The position numbers and the translations under genes are program-made. From the NCBI RefSeq assembly GCF_020379485.1, contig NC_063452.1, forward strand, positions 57,681,338-57,745,337: a stretch of DNA of 64,000 nt, in the 5' to 3' direction. This document shows positions 11,870 through 21,978 of this stretch, piece after piece. This stretch comes from Brassica napus. Its lineage: Eukaryota; Streptophyta; Magnoliopsida; Brassicales; Brassicaceae. A model generated the notes under the pieces. The model was not told the DNA's origin, did not search any database, and saw only the letters and a list, made by a program, of their open reading frames with translations. The first letter of the stretch is position 1. Each line of letters starts with the position of its first letter.

Positions 11870-12158
11870 AGGTATCTTTGAGATTGAGAGATCTCATTCT
11901 GTTCGAGTTTGGGTGTGATGCGAAGCTGAGAGTTGATGGGAACGGGAACCAGTATGTGACAGATAATAGTTATTATGTGATCGATTTGTATTTTGACAGC
12001 CCGTTGAAGGATGGGTTCGCATTGGGCCATCGGCGAAGGAGATCGGGATGTTCCAGGGAGTGGTAAAGCATGGTTTGTTTCTGGGTATGGCTACGTCGGT
12101 GATTATCGCCGGGAAGAATGGTGTTGATGTTATGAGCAAGTTAGGTGTTAAAAGTTGA
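11870..12158 (+). pseudogene. Ribose-5-phosphate isomerase C-terminal fragment
   Basis: Translation gives LFEFGCDAKLRVDGNGNQYV and TDNSYYVIDLYFDSPLKDG. After a one-base frameshift near 12021 it continues AKEIGMFQGVVKHGLFLGMA and TSVIIAGKNGVDVMSK, ending at TGA 12156-12158. This is the conserved C-terminal part of plant ribose-5-phosphate isomerase A, the pentose-phosphate enzyme that interconverts ribose 5-phosphate and ribulose 5-phosphate. The N-terminal catalytic half is missing and the frame is broken, so it is not functional. Its place just inside a Helitron 5' end suggests capture. Confidence 0.8.
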
Positions 12159-12311
12159 AGTTTTTCTGTCTTCATCTTCTTCACTGGATGATAATTTCTC
12201 CTTTGTAAAATTTAAATAAATTCTTTTTAATTTTTATTTGAATTCAACAATTGAGAAATGAATCAATAACAAAAATGAATCGTTTTCAAATCCAAAATTG
12301 CAAATTTTACA

Positions 12312-12546
12312 GTAGATCTTTAAATTCTTTCTAACTCTTGAGCTATTTTCATGGATGATGATGGGTTGTAATTAAGTTTTTCAGCCCAATGGCGTATTAA
12401 GGCATACTATGTAAGATAATATGGCCTGCTCAGGTTTTAATAATTATGGGATTTTTTAATGGACTCTCTAATTCAAAGCAATATCAATTAACTTATTAAA
12501 ACATTTATCAAAATCATATATGATTGATTTAAGTTCTAAACTAATA
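12312..12546. repeat. Duplication unit 1, left part
   Basis: This block (from agtagatctttaaa to ...taagttctaaactaata) recurs at 14383-14648 with few differences. Unit 1 continues after the Helitron at 14078. Confidence 0.85.
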
Positions 12547-14077
12547 CTAGGATAAGACCCGCGCCTTGCGCAGAATTAAGTTATTATTTTTATTATATTT
12601 TGGAGAATGAAACAATAGTTTGGCTTCATTTGGATTAGGGGTGTTCAATCCAGATATCGGGTTGGTTTCGATTCGGTTCGGTTTTTTCGGTATTTTGGTT
12701 AGTAAAATATAACTACTATTCTAAATCCATATTTACTTTGACTTTAGTCTTTCACATACTTTTGAAAGATTTCAACTGGACAACTAAATTGATCATCCAA
12801 TCTTGTTGCTTTAAATCATTAGTATATATATATATTATTTAGTTTGAATATTTATTAAATAAAAATTCATATGCGTTATATTTTATGATCATTTGTAACT
12901 TATTATAACAAAAAAAATAATCTATTGATCACAAAATTTTCAGAGTGAGAATCTTCAAATTTCTAATAATATATAGACGTTTTGAAAAATTCAAAATATA
13001 ACATATAAGAAAAAATATAAATGTTTTTATTATATTTAATGTGATTTTTTAATATCTTTTAATAATATAAAATTAAAAAAAGAACTAAGATACCAAAATT
13101 GTTATCAAATATTTATTATTCATAATAATTAATTTTCATATATACGTTAATCATATTAGGTAATTTCGTAGCTTTTAATTAAGGAAAGTGCAAAAACAAT
13201 ATTTGGTAGATTATTTATCAATTCGAATATTCGATAGTTAGTTTAATAAAAAATATAATGTAAGTTAAGATGGACCAACCTATTTTTTTAAGAATAGTAT
13301 ATTTTATATAGTCATTTATTAAATGAGAATTTATAATCATACACTTCTATGATCATTCATATCGTTTTATAACTGAATATTTAAATCATCGATAACAAAA
13401 TTTTCAAAGTGAAATCTTTAATAAGTTTATAATTTATAAATGTTTTTGAAAATTCATTGAAAGTTTTAATATTAAAATATTTATGTAATCTTATGGTATA
13501 TAGTTTAATATATATATATATATATGTTTTATTATTAAATGATATTTTTTACTCATATGGTTTTAAAATCATGTGTATCTTCTTATAATAAAAATGTTAA
13601 ACCATTGATCATTAATTTTTAACATAATAATTTTAATAGTTTTAGTCATTTATTGTCGTTTAAAAAAAATCAAAATATAACATATACGAAAAAATCTAAA
13701 TTTTACTTTTATAGCTAATTTGATTGTTTAATTTATTTTAATAATATAAAATTAAACAAAAAATGATGGAGGAGATATAAATTGTTATCAAATCTTTATT
13801 ATTAAAATCATTAATTGTCATATATATATTAGTCATTTATGGTAATTCCGTAGGTTTGATTTAAGGAAAGAAAATAACATATCATATCATTATATCATAT
13901 AGTTTGACCAACTTATGTATCTAACAACATATAAAAATCGAATGTGGACCTACTTATTTTTCAATTGAATGTAATTGACTGTCTAATTGAGTGACACCTA
14001 TGCATTGGGGCCTATTTTAATTAATACAAATTTGAGGTTACATCTTTTCAAATGTTCCTCAATTAATATATAGGGGA
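12547..14077 (-). mobile_element. Helitron, reverse orientation, 1.53 kb, with an empty site available
   Basis: Plus-strand order is host A, CTAG (12547-12550), GC palindrome gcgccttgcgc, AT-rich body, then tatatagggGA (ending 14077) and host T. Read in reverse it begins TCCCCTATATATTAATTG and ends in CTAG. The flanks join to aaactaata|ttaattgttattc, which is exactly the uninterrupted sequence found in the second duplication unit near 14649. Non-coding. A TAGGGGTG-type sequence near 12639 may be another small insert. Confidence 0.85.
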
Positions 14078-14381
14078 TTAATTGTTATTCAATATAAAGA
14101 ATTTTTTTGTCAACCAATAGAAATGATTTACACATGTCTTTAAAAAAAATCAAAATATAAATAAAATGAATACGAATTTTGAAAACTTATAATATAATAA
14201 ATTATTATGTATTTATAAAATTATTTGTGTTAATTTACTATAAACACACAATATCATGATTACTGTTTAGACTATGATATAAATATATTGCACGAGGCAG
14301 TGAAGCATGATTCGAAACGATGCCAGTCCACTACAACCGGTATAGAATACGTGTGAAACATATTATCATTTTGAAATTCCA
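14078..14381. repeat. Duplication unit 1, right part
   Basis: It matches about 14649-14951 (ttaattgttattcaatataa onward), with small indels. Together with 12312-12546 it makes unit 1 of a tandem duplication of about 540-570 bp. Confidence 0.85.
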
Positions 14382-14382
14382 G

Positions 14383-14951
14383 TAGATCTTTAAACTCCAG
14401 TAAGAGTGTGCAACTAAAAAGTATATGCTTTGAGTCTTTGACTAACTCTTGAGCTATTTTCATGGATGATGATGAGTTGTAGTTTCAGCCCAATGGCGTA
14501 TTTAGGCATACTATGTAAGATAATATGGCCTGCTCAGGTTTTAATAATTATGGGGTTTTTTAATGGACTCTCTAATTCAAAGCAATATCAACTAACTTAT
14601 TAAAACATTTATCAAAATCATATATGATTGATTTAAGTTCTAAACTAATATTAATTGTTATTCAATATAAAGATTTTTTTTTGTCAACCAATAGAAATGA
14701 TTTACACATGTCTTTTAAAAAAAATCAAAATATAAATAAAATGAATACGAATTTTGAAAACTTATAAAATAATAAATTATTATGTATCTATAAAATTAAT
14801 TGTGTTAATTTACAATAAACACACAATATCATGATTAGTGTTTAGACTATGATATAAATATATTGTACGAGGCAGTGAAGCATGATTTGAAACGATGTCA
14901 GTCCACTAAAACCTGTATAGAATACGTGTAAAAACTATTATCATTTTGAAA
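14383..14951. repeat. Duplication unit 2, uninterrupted
   Basis: It carries the same sequence as unit 1 in one piece. It is the empty-site counterpart of the Helitron insertion at 12547-14077. No coding seen. Confidence 0.85.
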
Positions 14952-15096
14952 TTGACAACTTGTATCGTGAATACATTATTATATTGAAAGTATTTATGTA
15001 ATCAAATATGCATATTGTATTTAAATATTTTTGTATTAATTTATAACAAAAATGTTAAATCCCGCGTTTTTAAAGAGCGGGTTAAAATCTAATACA

Positions 15097-15833
15097 TCTA
15101 TATTATTAAAACTGAAGTACATTTTGGTACTGTTTGGAAACTTAGATAGTAGATTAAATGAACGTTGTTTGGAAACAAGGATAGCAAATTAAATATATTT
15201 TTTTATTTACATATTTAGTCACTGTATTTATTTCTCATTTACAGATTCTGTCGTTTGGAAACTTGGATAGCAGATTAAATGAGAATTGTTAGGAAACACA
15301 GATAGTAGATTAAATATTTTGTTTTATTTACACATTTACACATTTAGCCATTGCATTTCTTTCTTATTTACAAATCTGTCACTTCACTTAAAATCAAAAA
15401 TTTAAATTAATTAATTACAATGAATTGTTATTTCTTTTTGCTGAAAAAACACAAACTGTAATATATAGTATATATTAATCTGCTACAATACAATTTTCAA
15501 GAAAACCAAATATCATAAAATTAATAATAATTCATAAAAACCTACTGTAAAAAATTAAATCATTTTAAATAAATAAACAAAAAATCAATAGGTTAATATA
15601 TGAATATTACAATTACATCAAATTGCATCAAGTTATAAAATTATAAATATAATATTACGTACAGATAAAAAATTATTATCAAACATCTATATTATAATAT
15701 AATATATTCTACTCTAAATATATTTTACAAAACACAAAAATATAAATGGACATTTTATAAAAAATGGTTTATAAATTTACGTTGAACGCAAGTTAAATCC
15801 AACACCCGCGCGGGGGCGCAGATCAAGATCTAG
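15097..15833 (+). mobile_element. Helitron, 737 bp, AtREP-like, non-coding
   Basis: It starts TCTATATTATTAAAACTG after host A (15096). It ends with a GC-rich near-palindrome (acccgcgcgggggcg) and then CTAG (15830-15833) before T. Near the start, a block with ttggaaacttagatagtaga is repeated in diverged form at about 15130, 15165, 15250 and 15290. It begins only four bases after the CTAA terminus at 15092. Confidence 0.85.
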
Positions 15834-15973
15834 TGTTAATTAATAATGAAGCCTAGAGCAAGAACCAGTCCAATTATATAGACAAAAAAGGGTTTTTTGA
15901 TCTAAGCTCATTTGGCTTTCGATATTTTAGGCTTAAACACATTTGGGCTACGGCCGGTTTGACAAACTTAAAA

Positions 15974-17379
15974 TCAATACTATTAAAAGAGAATAAATCT
16001 TAAAAAATCTGTCTATAAAAGGTTGTTGGATCTATTCATTAATTTTTTTAATTTTGTTATTTAATATTTACTTTAATAACTTCCTCTATAATTATATCAT
16101 TTAAACCTGAAATTTGGGACCACACGGTATATACTCTCCACAACCGTTTATAGTATGTATTAGACTTATTACGTTACACAACTATTTATTAAAGTTATAT
16201 ATGTCGTTGTTACATGTCATGGAACATTAACCTTACATGTCATGGAACATTAACCCTTCAAAATGATATATATTTCGTTAAATGTTAAACAACAACAAAT
16301 GTGTTAACCCTTTAAAGTTTTTAACAACGTGTTAACCTTATAATATAATTATATATGTGTTACATTTTTATATTTTTGACATGTATGTGTTTCATTTATT
16401 GGTGAATATTAAACGTTAATCATGCACCAAAATTTTAACCTATGCTATACAATTAATATTTTCTTCATATTCTTAAAAATCTCTCACCATATCAAGATGT
16501 ATGCATGGATTTTTTTATATTATTGTAAATTACTGTTAATTCAATTTTTGATATCTATAATTGAAATAAAAATTTATGATATTGCACATATATATATAAT
16601 CAATATTAAATCACTAAAAATAACTAATATATTTAATAATTTGGTACACAACACATATTCGAAAATTCAAAAAAATTAAACCACTAAAAATAATTAATAT
16701 ATTTAATAATCAAAATTAAATCACTAAAAATAATTAATATATTTAATAATTTGGTACACAAAACATATTCGAAAACTCAAACAAATACCCAAAAATATTT
16801 AAATATCCAAAAAAAAGTTTTACCTGAGATTTGACTTGAGAAACCAAAATCAACCTTAAATTTTATCAGAATATCCAATTTTTTTTTTTGAAATTTTACC
16901 TGAAACCCGAAACTATAACTAAAAACCAAACCTAAAAATTGAAAATTATAACTAATATCAAAAACATATTCAAAATATCAAATATAACTAATATACACAA
17001 AATATCTTGGATACTTTGAACATCCGATTGATCTCAGAATGGACATGGACTCGACGGAGACTTTTGGGTCCAAAAAAATCTCAATAGGTCTGTATCCTGG
17101 ACCCGGACCAAACCTGAACCTGTATTTTTGTGTCAGTTTCAATTTAGGTTTTCGGGTCAAGATAAAATGCCTATGCATAAGAGAAAATTACACAAGAGTG
17201 TACATACAAAATCTTAAATAAACTAATTTATAAATTATATAAACTTTTAAAATTCTCTTCGTTGATATAATACACTTTGTAATATAATAATATACAACAA
17301 TCAAAAAGTATTATTCAAAACTAAAATTTATTTATAATCCAAAATAACCCGCGTTTTTGAAGCGCGGATCAAAATCTAG
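15974..17379 (+). mobile_element. Helitron, 1.4 kb, non-coding
   Basis: It starts TCAATACTATTAAAAGAG after host A. It ends with cccgcgtttttgaagcgcgg, a hairpin-forming arrangement, then CTAG (17376-17379) and host T. The interior is AT-rich and contains a roughly 100-bp tandem duplication at 16607-16782 (unit with aatatatttaataatttggt) and a doubled 23-bp unit near 16212-16256. Confidence 0.8.
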
Positions 17380-17955
17380 TTTACATATTAAAATAGATAG
17401 TACCATTAGTGTGAATCCATTTTTGGTATTGACATATTGTTTTAATATTCATGATTTGAACTATAACATAACAAATCTGGAAATTGTGAATATTCATTAG
17501 CGGCTGATTATTTCCAGATTTACATTCTAAATTCTACAAATATACATTTTAAATTTTTCTGATTTTTAGTATTTCAATGAAATTTATAGATATTTGAAAT
17601 TTAATATTAATTGTGAAATACATTGATCTATAAATGATTTTATTTATCTTAAATACTATTAATTAAACAAAACATTTCATAAAACATAATGCATCAATCA
17701 TTTTTAATCTGTGCGAAAATATCAAAATGATACATTTTATTTAATGGAGGAAATACATAAATAAATATTTTTTTTTGTTAATGAAATAGAAAAAAGTGGG
17801 AAAATAAAAAAAGATGTAAATAGAAGCATAAAATTACAAACGAAACATTTATAAGGAATTGGTTTTGAAATTACACCAAATTTGATGTTTTGATATTGAA
17901 CTTTAATTTATAAAATAAAGAGGTAAACAATGAGAAAGAACTGATCATGATGATT
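17380..17955. other. AT-rich F-box 3' flank, no gene
   Basis: The first 80 bp resemble the region downstream of the intact F-box gene (9650-9700). The remainder is AT-rich with no coding signal. Confidence 0.45.
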
Positions 17956-17996
17956 GATGACAACTACTCAAAAGTGCCGAAATAAACTCACCTGAC

Positions 17997-18165
17997 CAAC
18001 GTTGAGCCAGAGACCATGGGAACCAGCGCAGTGGAAAAGACCTTCACGAAGGCTAAAGGGATATCGAAGGACGAAGTCAGCACCTTTACGGCTTTACGGC
18101 AAGGATCATACAAGGTCTGTTGAAGACCAATGGAGTCGATGGACAGAGAAGACAATTTACTGGAG
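17997..18165 (-). pseudogene. RGP exon 2 fragment (UDP-arabinopyranose mutase)
   Basis: About 170 bp are closely similar to 22587-22725, the second exon of the intact RGP gene. They include the segment coding for SHGLWLN and the following positions, in the same orientation. Small insertions break the frame. The fragment is abutted on the left by an F-box 3' coding snippet (gccgaaataaactcac, 17973-17988) and on the right by F-box downstream sequence, so it lies inside the F-box array. Confidence 0.85.
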
Positions 18166-18174
18166 TCCAATGTA

Positions 18175-18930
18175 TTCGTGTGTGAATAATTTGACGTTAT
18201 AGAGACTTAACTTGTATGTTCACGTTCAGACTGTTTAGTGGAGTCCAATTGTATTCCAGACATTCAACAACGCAAGTTTTATTTGTTACTACTTTATCAG
18301 ATAGGGAAGCAGCAGACACATTAAGTCCAACTGGTTTTAGAAAATATGATGATCGTGGTGTATGAAATAAGACTAATCATAGATTCATAGGTAAAAATAG
18401 AAAATTTATGGTATCATATATCATGAACTGTCGACACTCTATAAAAAACGAAAACTCTCTATGTAACCCGAAAAAATATTCCTGTCAGATGATTGCGCTT
18501 AAAGTCACAGTCTGCGTTTCCTTCGACCTTCAATTTTCTAAAGGTATCAGTGTAGTGGTTTTAAAGAGCAACATAAACATCATCAGATTTGTAGTAGTAA
18601 GATGCCAAAATAAACTCACCCGTCTGAGTGATGCCTTTGATGTATATACACCTAAATAAACCCTTCCAAGGTTAAACACTGAAACTAAGTTTCTTAAACC
18701 ATTTATGTTCTTCAGCATCTTGATCCTTAGACACTACAATCTCTGGGGATACTTCAGTAACAAAATCAAACTATTCAGACCTCAAATAAAATCTCATTAA
18801 GCTGCGTTGCGTGCCCGTTTTAGCAGCATAATATATAACACCATCCATGCACACAACGCTAGACCAAGGACGGTGAGGAATGCTACATTCTACCATTCTC
18901 CATGATTTTTTCTTAGCTCCTAATGTGTGT
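18175..18930 (-). pseudogene. F-box protein, copy III, C-terminal remnant
   Basis: 18420-18660 matches the last ~80 codons of the intact F-box gene but with frame breaks. 18740-18925 matches an earlier segment (KSWRMVECSIPH, VCMDGVIYYAA). About 100-150 bp between them are deleted near 18730. At about 18925 the coding sequence stops abruptly inside GAKKKSW and passes straight into the 3' flank of the next copy. No F-box remains. Confidence 0.85.
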
Positions 18931-20112
18931 GAATGGTTTGATGTTATAGAGACTTAACCCTTATGTTCACGTTTAGTGGAGTCCAATGTATTCCAGACAT
19001 GCAACAACCAAAGTCTTATTTTATTTGTTACTACTTTTATAGATCACGAAGCAAGCAGACACATTAAAGTCCAATTGGTTTAAAAAATTACGGTGATCAT
19101 AGTTTTTGAAACAAGACTAATCAAAGGTTTAAGAAAAACACAAAGTATGGTAGCAGATATCACAAACTATTGAAATATTCTACAAAAACCGAACACTCTC
19201 TATGTAATCCGAAATGAAAATTCCTGTCCCATGATTACGCTTGATGAAGTCATACTTTGCGTTGCCTTGGACCTTAAATTTTCTAAAGTTATCAGTGTAG
19301 TGGTTGTAAAGGACAACATAAACATCATAAGAAGTGTAAACGTATGGTGCCAAAATAAACCCACCCGTCGTCTGAGTGATGCCTTTGATGTGTATAAAAG
19401 GATAGTTAAATAAACTCTTCCAAGGCTCAACACTGAAAGTAAGTTGCTTCAACCATTTACGTTCTTCAGCATTTTGATCCATAACGCACACATCAAACGC
19501 GTATGATGATGTTTTATTGGGTATTGCTACTTTCCCTTGGTAGTTTAAAATCATAACGTAATTATACGGACCCTCGGTTAGTGCAATCTCTGCGGGTACT
19601 CCTGTAATAAGATGAAAATTTTTAGACCTCAAATCAAATCTCATTAAGCTGCGTTCCGTGCCAGTTTTAGCAGCATAATATATAACACCATCCATGCACA
19701 CACCGTTAGAACAAGGACGGTGAGGGATGCTACATTCTATCATTCTCCATGATTTTTTCCTAGCTCCCAATGTAAATACTTGATGTTGAGACGATGGTGC
19801 TCCTTGATTAGGACCAATCATTGCTTCCGTCATGCACAATACTTTATACTCATCACTAACTGAATCATATCCGAAAAAAACTTCTTGCGAGTTTTCTCTT
19901 GGTTCTGACTTTAGGTAAAGCTATGGACTTCCCGGTGGTGGGATTAACTATGAATTGTTCTTGACCACATCCGATGCATAGTAATCCTTTAACGTAATGC
20001 GAGCGGTACGCTATCCTCTGAAAAGAATTTGGTAGTGGAGATGAGCGCGAGAGGAAAGAAGATGACGAGAAGAAGTACCAATCTTCTTTTGCGATATATT
20101 CTCGAAAGAGAA
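18920..20112 (-). pseudogene. F-box protein, copy IV, truncated and frameshifted
   Basis: 19180-19839 encodes 219 residues of the F-box-associated domain (SSQHQVFTLGARKKSWRMIE to the terminal FISDYIESVRFL). Upstream, an extra A in the run near 19873 shifts the frame. The adjoining part reads QEQFIVNPTTGKSIALPKV and EDWYFFSS. Homology ends near 20112, where a hAT-like element begins. The F-box itself is lost. 18920-19180 is the duplicated 3' flank. Confidence 0.88.
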
Positions 20113-20937
20113 TAGGGCTGGGCAAATAAACCGAACCCGAAAATCCGAACCGAATCCGATCCGATGAAAATGAATCCGAACCGATCCGAACCCGACATAA
20201 ATACCGAATGGATCTTGTTTTATGGTATTTCGGGTTATGGGTATTATCCGAACCGAACCCGAAATTAAATGGATATCCGATAGAACCCGAAACATTCAAA
20301 ATGCCAAAAAAAAACTTGTACCAAACATGATCTCAATTCCTAATATGTAGCCAAAATACACTAAGATATTACTAAACATATACAATAACTATCTACTACA
20401 TGAAGGTTGATGGTTGAAAGTGGCGGTTGAGGCTTGAAATTTTTAGATTTTGGTTTTATTTTCATTGAATAATTTTTTTCATTTCATGAAAACTTAATTT
20501 TTCGTTTTATGATTTCATTTATTGGTTTTCTTTCTATCAATAACAACGTATACCTTTCGTTTGACTTTGAGTGATCATGTTTGATGTTTTTTTCTTATTT
20601 CTGAATCGATTTTACTTATGTTTTGGTTACAAAATAGGTACAAATCAAGTACTTTAAACCCGAAGAACCGATTTTACTTATGTTTTGGTTACAAAATAGG
20701 TATAAATCAAGTACTTTAAAACCAAAGAACCGGTTGGAACCCAAAACCCGAAAGTACACCGGGTTGTACCGGTTCTTTGAAGATTTACTAACCCCGATCC
20801 GAACCCGATAAAACCCGAACCGGTCCCGAACCGAATTTTTATATAATCCGAATGGGGCTGATTTTGATAAACCCGAAAAACCGAGACCCGATTGGACAAA
20901 ACCGAAACCCGATTGGGACCCCGAATGCCCAGGCCTA
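20113..20937. mobile_element. hAT-like non-autonomous element, 8-bp target duplication
   Basis: The ends TAGGGCTGGGCA and, inverted, TAGGCCTGGGCA are flanked by AAAGAGAA at 20105-20112 and 20938-20945 (the match can be stretched to 10 bp because the element starts with TA). This fits hAT/Ac-type transposons. The interior is rich in ccgaaccc and its complement on both sides. It holds a doubled 61-bp unit near 20608-20733. Open frames are low-complexity artefacts. Confidence 0.75.
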
Positions 20938-20945
20938 AAAGAGAA

Positions 20946-21312
20946 TATTTAGAATAAATATCTTATTTATTTAGTGTTTTAAATATCTTATTTATTTAGT
21001 GTTTTATTTAGAGTTTATTTATTATTAAGATAAATGTTTTAAGGATTTTATGTTTTCTTATATATAGTCTTTGAGTCTATGGTTTATGTAGTTTATATGA
21101 GTTTAAGATTTGATTAATAAAACTTAAGAGATTTCTCTTTATTCCTTGTTTTCGGCTAAGTGTTCTCAACAAATTTAAGAAGACATTGATCTTAGACATT
21201 CTTACACTAAATAATATCTTTGTATTATTCTAGTTTTCCGGATATTCTCAGAATCAACGGATCTCTAGTTCTATCCCTAGAAGCTTCCGCTACATCAGTT
21301 GGTATCAGAGCC
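20946..21312 (+). mobile_element. LTR remnant with primer-binding site
   Basis: Sequence with LTR-like features (tatatatagtc promoter-like stretch, aataaaac, T-rich tail) ends just before TTGGTATCAGAGC (21299-21311). TGGTATCAGAGC is complementary to the 3' end of initiator tRNA-Met and marks the start of the internal region in many plant retrotransposons. No gag or pol follows, so only a 5' LTR plus primer site is left. A 24-bp unit with atatcttatttatttagtg is doubled at 20969-21005. Confidence 0.6.
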
Positions 21313-21649
21313 GGGCATGGGCATGCCACAGTAGCATATTAAAAAGGGGCATGGCATAGAAGCATATTAATGGGCATGCCCATCTAACCAGAGTGTAAAT
21401 TTAGACCTTATCTAATAGGGTCTGGACTTTATGGATAGGGTCTATGGATCTTGTAAAAACATAGTAAACGGATAGGAATTTTAGAAGTTGTTTTTATTGA
21501 CGAAGCAAAGAGAACAAGTTTAGTGTAAACAGAAGAAGTATTGTGAAGCCATTTAATCCAGTAATAATTAGTTTTGATTAAGAGTTCAAATTAATGTTAC
21601 TCGAGACTGACATGAAATGATAGTACTATAGTACTATGAAGTGATCAAG
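21313..21649. other. Downstream of RGP2, no gene
   Basis: A gcatgggcatgcc-type short repeat occurs at 21315-21385. The rest is unremarkable. Confidence 0.5.
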
Positions 21650-21978
21650 ATGCTAAGCTCCGAACATTTTCATGTGTTTATGGAATTACTAGTTCATATA
21701 TTTTCAGGCAATGAACTTGAGAAACAAAGACATTCTCTACGTGGAGCAATGAGAGAAACACTAATGGGAAAGGCATTTTATTATTGAAACAAGAAAGAGA
21801 GAGAAAAAGCTGGGAGTAATATCAAAACAAAAACATAAATAGCACCACTAGACGATGAGAAAGTAATGATAATGATGATGATAAGTGACGACTAAGCGAA
21901 CTTCATAAAATCCAAAAAGTAAACAAGATAATTTGAGCTAAAAAATAACCAAAACTGCGGTGATTTTTTTCCGTTTGC

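Larger units (their letters stand above)
11708..15092 (+). mobile_element. Candidate composite Helitron, 3.4 kb, with captured gene piece and nested Helitron
   Basis: It starts TCTATACTATTAAAGC after host A. The next forward 3' signature is a hairpin-like cccgcgtttttaaagagcgg followed by CTAA (15089-15092) and host T. If these are partners, the element holds a ribose-5-phosphate isomerase fragment (11870-12158), a tandem duplication and the reverse Helitron 12547-14077. Pairing of the two ends is inferred from order only; they could belong to different elements. Confidence 0.45.

Noticed and set aside
14272..14463. Short reverse-strand frame in the duplicated region
   Set aside because: The second duplicate lacks the frame; no family features.
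20678..20899. Gly/Ser/Phe-rich frames around the hAT-like element
   Set aside because: They are translations of ccgaaccc-type repeats, not genes.
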